A model generated the notes under the pieces. That model was not told the DNA's origin. It saw only the letters and a program-made list of their open reading frames with translations, and made no database searches. Positions 28,204 to 39,857 of a DNA stretch of 64,000 bases are shown piece after piece. Every line of letters begins with the position of its first letter. Positions within the stretch are counted from its first letter, which is position 1. The translations under genes and the position numbers were made by a program. Where the stretch lies: contig JAQFWX010000117.1 in the NCBI GenBank assembly GCA_027605045.1, forward strand, positions 42,514-106,513. Reading direction: 5' to 3'. The DNA is from Phallus indusiatus (taxonomy: Eukaryota; Basidiomycota; Agaricomycetes; Phallales; Phallaceae).

Positions 28204-28826
28204 TGGGCAATGGATAGAACACGGATGCTGTTCGCTCGATCTGCCACATGCCAATCAATCGAGCTCAGACGAGTCGGGCACGGCATTCTCAAGTGCTGCG
28301 TAGCGATGAGACGAGCGCTAACGGAAACAATCTCAAGTACTTCAACCAGATGCAAACCAGATGATCATTTGCTTGTTTTTCTTTCCAATTTCTTTTACTG
28401 TTTAACATCTAATAAGAATGACTCTTGAAGAAAGGTAAGGTTAGAGCAACAGATATCAGTATTTTATCTAATCGCAGTTATTTATTTGTTGATAGACAGC
28501 GATTCAAAGTCTCATACGAGAAATTCTTCTTAGTACCGTGACGTCTTCAAGAATTATAGCACACATGATATGTTAACACCTTCACGAGCGAAGGCTGACG
28601 AATCTCGAGAATCTACGCAATTGGTCCTGTGACCTTGTACCGAATTGAGATCTGAAATTTCCTTACTACTATCGCTCCAAGCTCCTATTGGCACGCATAT
28701 TGCTTTTATCCCGCTTCGGTGACTACGGGCGTGGCCGTTGATTGTTGGGATCATACCTTCATGATATATCTTAAATAACGGCTAATGGATATGCCATAAC
28801 CCTCGCCAAACAGTTTATCTACCTCC
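28204..28826. other. Divergent intergenic region between Sec14 copy 1 and the GMC gene
   Basis: This 623-bp stretch must hold the promoters of both divergently transcribed genes. Short ORFs on both strands show no motif. No strong TATA or palindrome was noted. Confidence 0.45.
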
Positions 28827-31813
28827 ATGGTTTCGTCTCTCTTTGCAAATATCGAACAGGTTTCTGGGTTTTCTTTCGACGTAGTTATAGTGGGTAAGTG
28901 AGCATTCACGGCTACATAAATATGATTTTGAAAGTTCACAGGTGGAGGAGTGAAGTTCTACTTTTTGTTACACGACAGGTTGAATATTGAAATCTATCCT
29001 GTTTAAGACTGCGGGTTGCGCTCTGGCAGCACGACTTGCTGAGAAATCGAACCATACTATTCTCGTACTTGAAGCCGGACCTGCTCATTTGAACGATGCA
29101 TCTATCGGTAGGATCTAGCTTTTCCGGCTCATTTGCCAAGACACAGATCCCTACCTGTTCAACCAGATACACCAGCTATACACTTTCAACAGCTGTTAAA
29201 TCCTAAATACGATTGGATGTTCCCCACAGTAAAGACAATTTTCAGAACCACCCGAAAAGGAAACAAATTAATTTGTATATCCTAGTTCCCACAGAGAGAT
29301 CATATGCAAGGCAGAGAGATATGGAACAGGTATAGTCGTTTTCAGTGATATTTCGATTGTTCCTGAACGCATTTCATTACAGAGGAAAAGGTCTCGGCGG
29401 AACCTCCAATATGAACGGTATGATGTGGACCCGTCCAGGAAAGGAGGAAATCGATGGTGGGCCAAGCAATTCTGATAGTCTCTGACCTTCAAATTCCTGA
29501 TATCAGATTCCTAGCTTGGGAAAGATTAGGAAATCCCGGATGGAATTATGATAACTTCATTCCATATGTCAAACGAGCAGAAAAGTAGCTCCCTAATTAT
29601 TCCCTGCTGCTAGCGCATGCTACTGACAACTAATAGGTTCCATCCCCCAACTGAGACTACTATCAAGCGAGAGTTACTAGCTGTAGACCCAAATTGGTTC
29701 GGGAGAGATGGTAAATCAAGATAATTGACTATCTATGTTTATCCTGTTCTCACCTCTCTTCTTTATAAAATAGGGCCCATAGATATTTGCTACCCCGATT
29801 CTTCAACCAATGCCGGGCCTGTTATCCGAGATGTAAGTCAAATCGTCGAAGAAAGATAATAGCACCGGTGCTGATTGCGTCACCACAGACGGTACGAAAT
29901 CTCGGCATTCCGCTAATTACTGAATCGGTAAGCTGGTATTTCATTCAAAGGTACAAAACTTGTTCATCTTCCTATTGACATAGGTCAATGGGCAATATTG
30001 TGGGACATGGATTTCGCCTACCACCATTAGTCCCCTAATCCTTAATCGCTCAACTTCATTCAAGGTATGTGAAACATATAGCACCGAAGTTTCTCGTCAC
30101 GTCACTGGGTTACGATGTGACTATAATAGGGGTATATCCTGCCGAATCTTGAGAGGAAGAATCTTTTTGTTCTTCCAAATGCAACTGTTACCAAACTTTT
30201 GTTCGACGAAACTGCCGAGGGACCTATTACGGCCAAAAGGGTGGAATTCCAGTATGAAAACCAAATTCATACGGTTATAGCCGTCAAAGAAGTAATCATC
30301 TCTGCTGGGTAGTGTTTAATCCCCGTTTCTGTTCAGGTTGGAAGCTAAAATAGGTGGCTGTGTGGATTAGGTCCCTCAAAACGCCTCAAATTTTGGAGCT
30401 TAGCGGAATCGGAGACCCCTCAGTTTTGGATCCAGCCGGGATTCCCGTTCGTGTTAATCTTCCGGGAGTCGGCAACAATTTGCAAGAGCACGGTGGAGAC
30501 GTTAGTATTTGTTTCGGTAAGTCAATTTTTAGGCTTTGCCAAAAATGTCGTTTGTGATGCCTATCCGCGTAGAAATTCGTCCCGATGGTGGTATTCAAAG
30601 CCTTGATCTCTTAAATGACCCTATCTTCGCTACGCAACACCACAAGCTCTAGTGAGCATCATTTTTTCCTCTAGCTTGATTAACTAGATGAAGATTGTTA
30701 CAGCCAGGAAAGAAAACCAGGAAGCCTACTCGCCGCTACCCTAGGTGGTGTTACCTACCTGTCTTTGAAGAACCTCTTTGGTGATGCAGTCGAAGAAACT
30801 ATCGCCCATCACGAGCAGTATCTTCAAAAGAATCCGCCTAACAGCGAAGGTCTCAAATCCCAATATGAATTACAGCTCGAGCGGCTTCGTAATCAGGGAT
30901 TGTCCGTCTTTGAGATTGTTGTGAATCCTAGTATCGCTGCAGCGAAATGGACTGGTATAGTCTGATAATTTATTAAATACGTCAAAGTCTGTACTGTTTT
31001 TTTTTTCAACAGAGAAAATGGAGCCGGGGACAAGCTACGTATCATTCATCACGATTCTAAATAACCCTTTCTCGAGAGGATCAGTGGTATGTCTGTTTCA
31101 ATTAGTATGCAGAAATTAATGTCAATTGGAATTCTTCGTTTTGTCAGCACATCACCACGTCCGACCCATTTGCTCCGAGCCGAATCGACTCGCGAGACCT
31201 CGAATCTCAAATAGATCTGGACATTACGCTGAAAGGATTCAAATTTGTGCGTGAATTGGCTAATCATGAGCCATTCAAAGGAGTTGTTACAAAGGAGGTC
31301 AGCCCTGGACCGTCTGTCAGCTCTGACGAAGATATCATCCGTGAGTGAAAACTGGTGGTGTTAGCCGCGACGGGAGAGATGTAACAAAGCCTTCCTAATG
31401 TCCAGAGCATCTCAAAGACAACTTCTCAACAATTTGGCGTTAGTAACAGACTTGATTAATGATGTGGCAGTCGGATGATTCACAAGTATTGTGTAGACAC
31501 CGTTGGAACTGCCTCCATGCTTCCACGTGATAAAGGTGGCGTGGTCGACCCAAAGCTGAAGGTTTATGGCACAACGAACGTCCGAGTTGTTGATATATCT
31601 ATCATTCCTCTTCACGCTGGTGCTCACACACAATGTAAGTCTTTTGTAGATAGTGTTAGTCTGAAAATGAAACCGAATTATGTTCGTGCCCCAGGTTTGG
31701 CGTACGGAATCGGCGAGAAAGGTATGTATTATTCTGAGAATGTAGTCAAATTGATATCTTACTATAAGCGTTGTATTATAGCTGCCGAGATAATCCTTAA
31801 AGAACTTGCGTAA
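28827..31813 (+). CDS. GMC-family FAD-dependent oxidoreductase
   Basis: The glucose-methanol-choline family oxidises alcohols or sugars with FAD. The ATG at 28827 opens MVSSLFANIEQVSGFSFDVV. The FAD-binding GGGTAGCALAARLAE is assembled from three exons, the middle one an 8-nt microexon (28942-28949). Later exons give LLNPKYDWMFPT, RGKGLGGTSNMNG (first GMC signature), AWERLGNPGWNYDNFIPYVK and SAGSLKTPQILELSGIG (second signature), followed by LPGVGNNLQEH. The C-terminal active-site region is WHTVGTASMLPRDKGGVVDP and HAGAHTQ. About 14 introns all resolve to an open frame ending at 31813. There is no signal peptide, so an intracellular enzyme is likely. Substrate is unknown. It is flanked on both sides by Sec14 sequences. 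Confidence 0.88.
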
Positions 31814-32064
31814 TTCGGGAATAAACTGTTTGCTATGTCAAGTAACATCAACTTCGTAAAAGCGCGGTTGTAATAGTATCATCTGTGAACAATATTATGG
31901 AATTGGTATCTCGTCTTGCAATGATGTGAAAATTATAAACAGTCTCGAACTTGGACGTATTTTCTCGCCGGTCCACGTTGGTGTCAGTCTTTGTACAAGG
32001 TCGATTCACTTACATATCCCGCGAAGTTGACCTCATTCATTTTATGCTCGTTCTAGTATACAGA
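31814..32064. other. 3' flank of the GMC gene
   Basis: No coding exon is seen. The stretch separates the GMC stop from the first recognisable part of the Sec14 relic and may hold further unrecognisable relic sequence. Confidence 0.4.
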
Positions 32065-32477
32065 TGGTTTGGTCAGCGAAAAACGCTCTGAAAGACTTAT
32101 TTCGAGTCTCTAAAGATTTTTATCCAAAAACGTATTTGATTTCCTTTTTGATACAGTTTACTATATTTCAGCTGCATCAGGATGACCAGACACATCCTGA
32201 TTAACGTACCTGCTCCTTTTACGTTCGTGTGGGACATTGCAAAAATGTGGCTTGATCCAGGAACTAGGGATAAAGCTTTTTTTTAGTATTGTACTACAGT
32301 ATATTAATACCAAATGACTCTTTTTTACTGATTAACTCTTGAATAGGACCTGATTACAATACTTTTTGTTGAAACAAATAGACGAGGAAAATCTTCCCAT
32401 AAAGGTATACGGGGAAGCTCAGTGCGCGTGTAAAGGTCTAGGCGGACGTGCCTTCTCGAACGACGGGCCTTGTAATC
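32065..32477 (+). pseudogene. Inverted relic of a Sec14-like gene
   Basis: The plus strand reads like the middle and end of Sec14 copy 1. WSAKNALKDLFRVSKDFYPK (32072 onward) matches the same exon of copy 1, ILINVPAPFTFVWDIAKMWL (near 32199-32260) matches its next exon, and GRAFSNDGPC (near 32440-32475) matches the C-terminal block. It is broken by a stop right after the third segment (near 32285) and by further stops before the last one. No N-terminal exons are recognisable. It is closest in wording to copy 1 and lies in the opposite orientation to both full copies. Confidence 0.85.
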
Positions 32478-33663
32478 AACAGCTCGTTTTTATTTGTGGT
32501 ATTAATTAAGTACATGTTTAAGTACATGCAAATTACGTTTGACTCTTTCCCCTTCCGTGAAGACCTCAAGGAAACCTCTAGTAACAACGAGCGACCCAAA
32601 TCCCCATCTCTTCGGAAAGTTATTTTTGTTCCATTCAAGGATACGAGGGGGAAATGCATAGCCGAAAACTCCATTTCTCACATATCACTTGGGGATCAGA
32701 TAGTCCCCCTATTGCGGCGTTGAGATAAATTAAACCAATACTGTCAATGCGGAGAAAAAAGCCCAATCTATGAAAACAATTGACGGAAACTCCATCAGCT
32801 GACAGCGGCGGTTACAGGAAGAACTTACAAAAATGATAAGATTGTTCAAGTTATCATTCCAGTCCTGGCTTTATTATGATCCCACGAGTTAGAGTGAACT
32901 TGATAATACTTCATGACGACGGTTTTGCTTTGGGTTTCAAAGAACGCCATTCCGTAATCGAGAATGCAACAATGATGATATATATCGATGATAAGCGAGG
33001 GGTGTATTGCGAACGCCATCTGAGCTGCTGTAGGAAACTCTCTCTCGTTGGGTTTCGATCCTGCCGCTTTCCCGACGCTGGTCGAAGGAGCATCATGGAT
33101 GTTCCAATTGCGCCGTTTGCTCGGAGATCTCTCAAGTCCACTTTCACCTCTATGAAAACAGTCGAACATAAATCCGACTGGAGACGCTTTTCTGTAAAAA
33201 TTCCTTTTTCATACTCGCAGCAAAATCTGGACGCGTACGCGCGACAGAGCTAAAGCACGATATTTCATTACTATATTTTAACTCGACATTTCTAGCGTCA
33301 TATGTAAGAGATGGTTAGACTCGGAATGACCTCAGCTACGAGAGACTTACGAGATTATTTCGCAATCTGGTAAATTGATGTAACCGCCGATGAAGTTTGA
33401 ATGGAGGCGTGGTTGAATATCGGACATTAGACGGGTCCAGCAAAAGCTTGAACTCTACAAGAAATAAGTGAAATGACGGAAAGCTATTACTTACGCCTCA
33501 GTGTACGGGAACAACTGAGGAGACTTGAAATTCGACAAAAAGAAGTTTATATATACTAGCCATTGTGCTCGAAAATTCTTTGAAGAAAAGGTAGGGGCGT
33601 TACAATAGATGGACGCTTAATACTGAGCAAGATTGAGTAATAAATTATTAATATAACTACATT
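32478..33663. other. Intergenic stretch between two relics
   Basis: ORFs of up to 125 codons occur on both strands around 32850-33250 but overlap each other and carry no motif I recognise. No full gene is supported. The stretch may be decayed duplicate sequence. Confidence 0.4.
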
Positions 33664-33825
33664 CCCAAGTTCTTGAAGAACGCAGAATGATTTGGCTGTC
33701 ATCACGGTCGTAGTAATACATAGTCTGGTTCACTGTCCGGACCCTCGACTCGTCCTTTACGGAATATCACCTCGGTCATGCGTCATTCTCGTAGATGAAC
33801 AGACTTTTCGTAAACTCGCACTGGA
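33664..33825 (-). pseudogene. Relic of the last exon of the F-box gene
   Basis: This segment aligns by eye over about 150 bp with 36330-36475, the last coding exon of the F-box gene, in the same orientation. Shared stretches include cttgaagaacgcagaa and tcgtcctttacggaatat, and there are scattered substitutions and indels. Nothing upstream (higher coordinates) of the exon is recognisable, so only a fragment remains. Confidence 0.75.
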
Positions 33826-34134
33826 AGACTGGTTCACATTATTGTTGGCAAAGGGAAATTCTGGGAATTTATGCCCGGGCCGGGCGGAAATTCACGAGCG
33901 ATATATAGACTATAAACAGCATCGATATTCCCGTCTTCTTGTCAACATTTGTCACCGAATTCACGAGTCTGGTTCTGGTTGCCCAATGCTATTAATCTTT
34001 AGATCTTTCATTCAGCGCAGATGAGTGTTTCCCCCGGATTTCACTCTGGGATGCGGATAAACATAAGGCGTCTGAGGTCTCTAGGCTGGCCCACATCACA
34101 GTGTGTAAGAATTAAATAAAAAAAATAGTTCAAA
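33826..34134. other. 3' flank of Sec14 copy 2
   Basis: A GC-rich knot (cccgggccgggc near 33880) and otherwise unremarkable sequence. No gene seen. Confidence 0.4.
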
Positions 34135-35596
34135 TCAAATCACTTCAACCATAGCCTCAGCCTCGTGTGTTGTATCAGGATTTTTTTCCTCCTCACTCTC
34201 AATTTTCCTTTCTCCTCCGTTTGTCTCTTGCTGTGACTTTGGCTTGAATTTAGAAGGCCCCCGTCCCTTGTAAACTCTTCCTTCCAGCCATGGTCCAGCA
34301 CCAGAAAGAGCGCAACCACCAAGACCGTCACATGTGCAAGTTCCTCCATATTCCACTGGAAGGTTTTCCTCGGCTATGTGTTCTAACAAGAAAGATTTGT
34401 AATCCGTTCCTAACAAGTAATTACGACGTCGTTCGAATTAAATTTTAATCATAATTTTGAATCTCTGAACAATACCTAAGATAACCACTTTTTCATTAGT
34501 TTCCGAAGCGATCCAGCCTTTCACGATGTTCCACATGAAAGTGAAAGTGGTAGGCGCATTAACAATTATAAGTTTAGCTAGACTGTATGAGTGTGAGGGG
34601 AATACGAAGTTTTTGACACTTTGCACTTGAGGATTATATGGAATAGGAGGCGACGTACGTTTCTGGGTAATAGTCTTGTGCGAGTTGGAACGTCAGCTTC
34701 AGATAGTCCCTCGCCGACCAAAACTTTGATATGCTGGAATGGGGTTGGAGAAATGAGTATCGACTTCGTTATTTGAGCAAGCCAAGCAAACTAAAATTAA
34801 CCTGAAGCCTTTCACGTCGACTAGACAGATAGATGACGAAACAGGAGAGCCTTTAACTTTGGTACAAGCTGGAAAGGCCTCTCGGGCACCGAAATCGCAA
34901 TTAACGAGAAGGGCCTTCCATTGTTGATCGGCGTCCACTTCGCGAAGTACTAGTTAATCCATAGGTAATCAGTTAATATTCTAAAGTAAATCATGGATAC
35001 TGACAGGCGTTAACGTCAAGTTTACCGAATACCTCAATATGGACTGGACGCCCTTCCTAAAATCTCTCATCAAAACCAATACGAAGGAATGAGCATTGGG
35101 AAACGAACTTTATCTGTCTGGTTTTTTCAGCATTGGTATTAATTCGAACATTGGAGAAAGAATCGGGTCGGTCATTCATACCTTGTGATAATAAAAGGGC
35201 CAATGTTTCGTTACGATCTCTCTTTCTGGGTACTAAGAAAGGTCAAAAACGTTTTAATCGGAGAAACGACTTAGTCAGAGTAGAACTGACATCTAATGGA
35301 TCAATTTCGTCGTACAACCCATCTATGCCGACACCCTCTACCGTCCTCCGCCACTCTTGGCAATTAGTTATCATCTTTCTGGCATCTTCGAGTTTGTGCT
35401 TGCGAGCTCGTAAAAATCGTCTAGAAAATGCAAAGTCTCTTCATCAACAAGGACAGAAAATCGCAACACAGTCCTTCAAGACTGACAGGAAAGTGGCCTC
35501 GTCCGATCCTATAGAATCTCCTTCTGAAACGATCCCCTCGTCCATGATCTCCCTCCGAAACTGTTCCAACACTTCGCGCTCATTTTCTGGAATCAT
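34135..35596 (-). CDS. Sec14-like CRAL-TRIO lipid-transfer protein, copy 2
   Basis: This is a paralogue of the gene at 26768-28203 and has the same exon plan. The start at 35596 opens MIPENEREVLEQFRREIMDE. The next exons give RFLRARKHKLEDARKMITNC and YPEREIVTKHWPFYYHK, then a 9-nt microexon (35109-35117) coding TDK, then EGRPVHIEVFGKLDVNA. The lipid-binding region includes LIIVNAPTTFTFMWNIVKGW. The C-terminal block is ENLPVEYGGTCTCDGLGGC, followed by a longer Lys/Glu-rich tail than in copy 1. All exons are open, so it is probably functional. It lies just downstream of the F-box gene on the same strand. Confidence 0.87.
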
Positions 35597-36299
35597 AAGA
35601 ATATAAATGAGGATTTGGTTAAGAGGATGATAAGACAACAAAGGTTCAAACGATACGAACAGGTGAGTTTGCCGCCATACTGAGGCCACCTCGGGCTCGG
35701 AGTTGCCCAGTGCACGGCTTTCGGGATGCGCAGCCAATGACGGGTTTCCTATAATAAACACGATCAGGGTTGCTTCGGCGGTAAGCTGACGTGTTGCAGT
35801 TGGGAGCTTGGCTCCGCGGCCGGCGAGTGACTGGAGTCGCACTCAACCAGTTTTGGAGGACAGCACACATACTTTAATTCCCTCAGAAATGGACTACTTG
35901 AAAAATGTATTCATTTCAGCGATAAATTTGCGCGAAGAGACCCTCTTCCAGAGTTTGCAGTAGTACGACGTAAGTATATGTATCCCGAAAGTAGTGACTA
36001 CGAAATGAAAAATGCGAGTGTGTTTCGTCTAAAGATTACTACTACATGACCTATTGAATATAACTCTACTGGTCATGAATGTTTTTCCATAAGATATTGA
36101 AAACAGAAGTCGATACCCAGCATATCTGTACAAGAAAGGCGAAAGCTATCCGAAAGTTTCATAGTCCCAAGATATTGTACACCATAATGATTTTTGAGTG
36201 ACCCAACATACAAAGCAAGCTTCAAGAAAAACCGTTATTGATAATGCGCCCATAATGATGAATGAAAACCCATAACCCGAAGTCCCAGGAAAGACTTGA
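35597..36299. other. Intergenic region upstream of Sec14 copy 2
   Basis: It holds the promoter of Sec14 copy 2 and the 3' flank of the F-box gene. Short minus-strand ORFs continue from neighbouring frames and show no motif. I see no similarity to the region upstream of Sec14 copy 1. Confidence 0.4.
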
Positions 36300-39200
36300 T
36301 CATGCACCCAGCCGTCTTCTCTTGTTTCTTGAAGAACGCAGAACGAATTCGCCATCGTCACGGTAGTAGTCTGAATCACTGTCTGGATCATCGACACGTC
36401 CTTTACGGAATATATCCTCGGTCATTCGTAATTCTCGTAAATGAACAGCAAGACTTTTCATAAACTCGCTCTAACAGAAGAGAATTAGCAGACGTTAGGT
36501 TCCGGTAACTTGGGAACTAATACCTTTGAACAGCGTGTCATTGGTTTCCCATTTTCGTCTTTGGGTGTCTGCTTCTTTTTCTCTTTGTACTATAAAAAGC
36601 ATTAGAATGTGAAGGTGATCGAAACTTGATTGCGTACCTTCTTCTCCTCCTGTTTCAGTAATAAGGTCAAGTGTTTGATCCACCCCTGTAAATGTGATTC
36701 CGCCCTTGCTTTACCCTTTCCTTTACGCTCACTCCTATCCTTATAATTAAACGAGCCATCTTCCTGAATGGTTTCATCATCAGAATCTGGAATGAGATAC
36801 GACGGCGCCGAGACGGTATTTCGACGTGGCCGTTTACGATTGCCATCATCAAGTGGTCTTTCCCTGGAATCCAGTTCCGGTGTTGTTTGCTCCATCTTCA
36901 TATAAACAGATACTTCCGTAGCAACTTGGTTACCATTTGAATCAATATAGTCATCTTCGGTCATGTAGAATTTAGCATATTCTAGCGCTTGCCAGACTAA
37001 CCAGGACTGTGTATAAAGGCAATTGGTCATCAATTTTAAAATAAACTACTGGTGCTAACTCACGGGATCTCTGCCTAACTTCGCCATAATATAGAAATGG
37101 TTCATCGTAATAGGGACAGGACGGGAATATGGCGGATCGTGATTCAAATAAACCTTGAGGATGTCCTCAGTCCTGTTAATTATCGCGTGGGTCATAAATA
37201 TAGCAGTGACGGGGTGCCTGGGCCCATATTGTTCAAAGATCCATTGGCCAATGGTAGATGCATCTATGTATGGAACAGATTAGATCATCAAAAGCCACAA
37301 TGAGACCATTATGGTAATATAGATAACTAACCGCACGGGTACGTCTTCTTCAGCTGTATCTCCGTCTGCCAAAGATACCGCATAGGCCAATGTCTTCGCT
37401 TAACACGAAGGTTGTTTTCTGTATCAAGCTGGATATGATACGATAAAGTATCCTGAGAAATAGCTCCCTATACACAACCCCCCTATCAATAGGAGAGAGA
37501 CAAGCATAACACTTTATGAGCATACGAGTTCGTGAATTGCACTATCTTTCGTGGTAAACGTCTCTTCAAGCGGTTCTTCTTCGACAAGGTCAGCGACAAA
37601 AGCTCCCTCTCCCTCGTCGTCAACGATAGACTGGACAGCCGAAATTACAAAGGGAGGGTCCCTTGACTCCAGTCCAACGTTCAAAGGAGCTTGAAAACTG
37701 CTGCAGTCCGCTACCCAATGGTCCGGTACTGAACTCACGTCGATCTGATAGCGACCGAGCACCTCCTTTTCAACCTTGCCTGCAACAGTGTCGTATGTAT
37801 CATAAAGTTTCTTGAGCAACTTTCCCTATCTTGGCTGTTAATATAATATGCGCATATTCAATCCCCTTTTTTACCTTGCAACTCGTCTTGAGACTAAGGA
37901 CAGCTGCTTCTTCCACCAAAGCCTGCAATTCTTCAGTTGACATCTCCATCTTCTCTTGAGCCCAAGTCAATATCGGACCTGGTTTTTCACACCACGGACT
38001 GACTAAAACACCCAAAAGGTCTTGCTTACATACCGGCAGCAAACCAAGGTTCTTTAATTTGTGGTGCAGAATATCACATGTTATCTTGTCATGCGATGCT
38101 AGTGACAAGGGCAAAGTTTCTTGTTGGTCTGCAAAATAAATTCCGGTGCATGCGCTTGCACAGAATATAGTGATGAACATGACTTGACGAGGTGCGGGTG
38201 ATTGATAACCAAGCGGAGGAGCAGGTGAAGGAGATCGAAAACTGGGAGCAAAATCGCGGAACAGGGTTTGCAAAGTAAGAATAGTACCCGGATGTGTTAT
38301 TGAGCGCGTCCTGAGGAATAGCTATGAGGTTTGATTGTCAATACTGCGGCAGAATATATGATCCATCTGTGCCACTTACTTCAAGCAAATCATTCACCAA
38401 GTCCTTCAGACTGAATCGAAGATCGTTGGAGCTTTCCAATAGTTTAAGAGCAGAATAACCGGTTTCGTTTGTGCGACACTCCATGCACACTTCCGCAGCT
38501 ACCGTCCGACTGAGGAACATCCTGATTCTGGGTAAGAAGCCGTGAAAAGTTCTCAGGACCCGGGAACCCTCACCTTTTGTCCAATTTAGTCATTTGACGG
38601 ACGTTTTGAACAATTTCGTTCACCCTTCCGGCTTTGGTGCTTTTCTCGAACATCTTCCTGAATATGAAGTCCCGGTACTGGTTCAGGGCCGACTGGTTCA
38701 GCAGGCATGCCCAAGTTTCACATATAGAAAACAATACTAACTCTAGAATCCAGGTGAAAGCCGTTGGCGATGGCCAAAGGAAGTAAGCTAGGTTCCATAG
38801 CAAAGGCTAATGGCAGTTGCATGGCCAAAGGATCCTTGTATGCGTACGTCAGGGGATGGCCCGCATGAACACAGCAACAAACACGAAACGTACTTTTGGA
38901 GAGAAAATCATAAAATTGTATTTCTGAAAAAGACCCTTTATGACATCCAACTCTATTCTCCTCCCGTAGCCTTGATTGAGACGTTCTTTCAACCATATCG
39001 TGAACACCGTTCCGTCGTCTTCTCCTTTACTTAACGGCAAATCAGATCCGTAGCAATTAGCGAAGGTCATGAAATGGGTAAATGTTTGATATGGTATTGC
39101 ACGAGCCCATTGATTTTTGATAAAATGAGTTGTAGTGCGGAAATAATGATGGATGGCGACCTGGATGAGGTAACGAGAAAAATGGGCACCCGACGTCTGC

Positions 39201-39559
39201 AGGATCTAAAAAAAGGTCAGCAACCCACGAATCGAGCATCCCAAGCACCATCTTATTTACGTCAAGAACCCGTTCGTTCATCAATTTCCCTCTTGAAAGT
39301 GCCCAATAGAATGCCTGCAGGCGACCGTATCTGGAGAGGAAGTAGGTTGCTCGGACGTAGGGATCCCTGGAGATCTCGTGGAATCTCTTGCATGTCATGC
39401 TGAATGGACCAGGATCGTTGAGCTGGTATATAATGAGCGAGAGAACTTCATCTGTCAACGAAAAAAAACATGAAATATGTCAGAAATTCAGAGTATTCGA
39501 CTAAATTGTACCCAATGCTCACCGGAGAGTTCGTTGATTGTTCTTGTCCAATTAACCAT
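36300..39559 (-). CDS. F-box-like protein of an agaricomycete family
   Basis: F-box proteins recruit targets to SCF ubiquitin ligases. The start at 39559 opens MVNWTRTINELS, spliced to DEVLSLIIYQLNDPGPFSMT and CKRFHEISRDPYVRATYFLS, an F-box-like helix set. It continues with RYGRLQAFYWALSRGKLMNE, a pattern I know from uncharacterised agaricomycete F-box proteins. Helical middle exons follow. The C-terminal third has an acidic/basic region (IPDSDDETIQEDG), ESHLQGWIKHLTLLLKQEEK, and a last exon SEFMKSLAVHLRELRMTEDI ending in an acidic stretch and NKRRRLGA. Splicing of the middle (37000-39000) is approximate. A last-exon relic lies at 33664-33825. The target is unknown. Confidence 0.72.
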
Positions 39560-39857
39560 ACTGGGGGAACGAAGGAAAGAAAATAAAAATTTGCCCGACC
39601 ACGAGGAGAACAAAACGAGGTGAAAGTGAAAGATGGTCGTCTCTTTATAAACGAGTAACCATACCGTGACAGCCCAACCCAAGTCAAGGCCATACGCCGA
39701 ATCATTACATGGATGCAGTTTAGCGCCAACCGAATAAAATAATAATTCACACATTTTGCATGCCACCAGTTTCACCAAGAATCTCCGAAAACGGGACACA
39801 CAAATTGTATTGAAACCATTCTGTACAAACAAAGAATCGCCTAAATAATTGGTACAC

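Noticed and set aside
32846..33253. Overlapping ORFs of 107-125 codons on both strands
   Set aside because: They conflict with each other, lie between two relics and show no recognised domain.
35133..35606. Plus-strand ORF of 157 codons
   Set aside because: It is antisense to the N-terminal exons of Sec14 copy 2.
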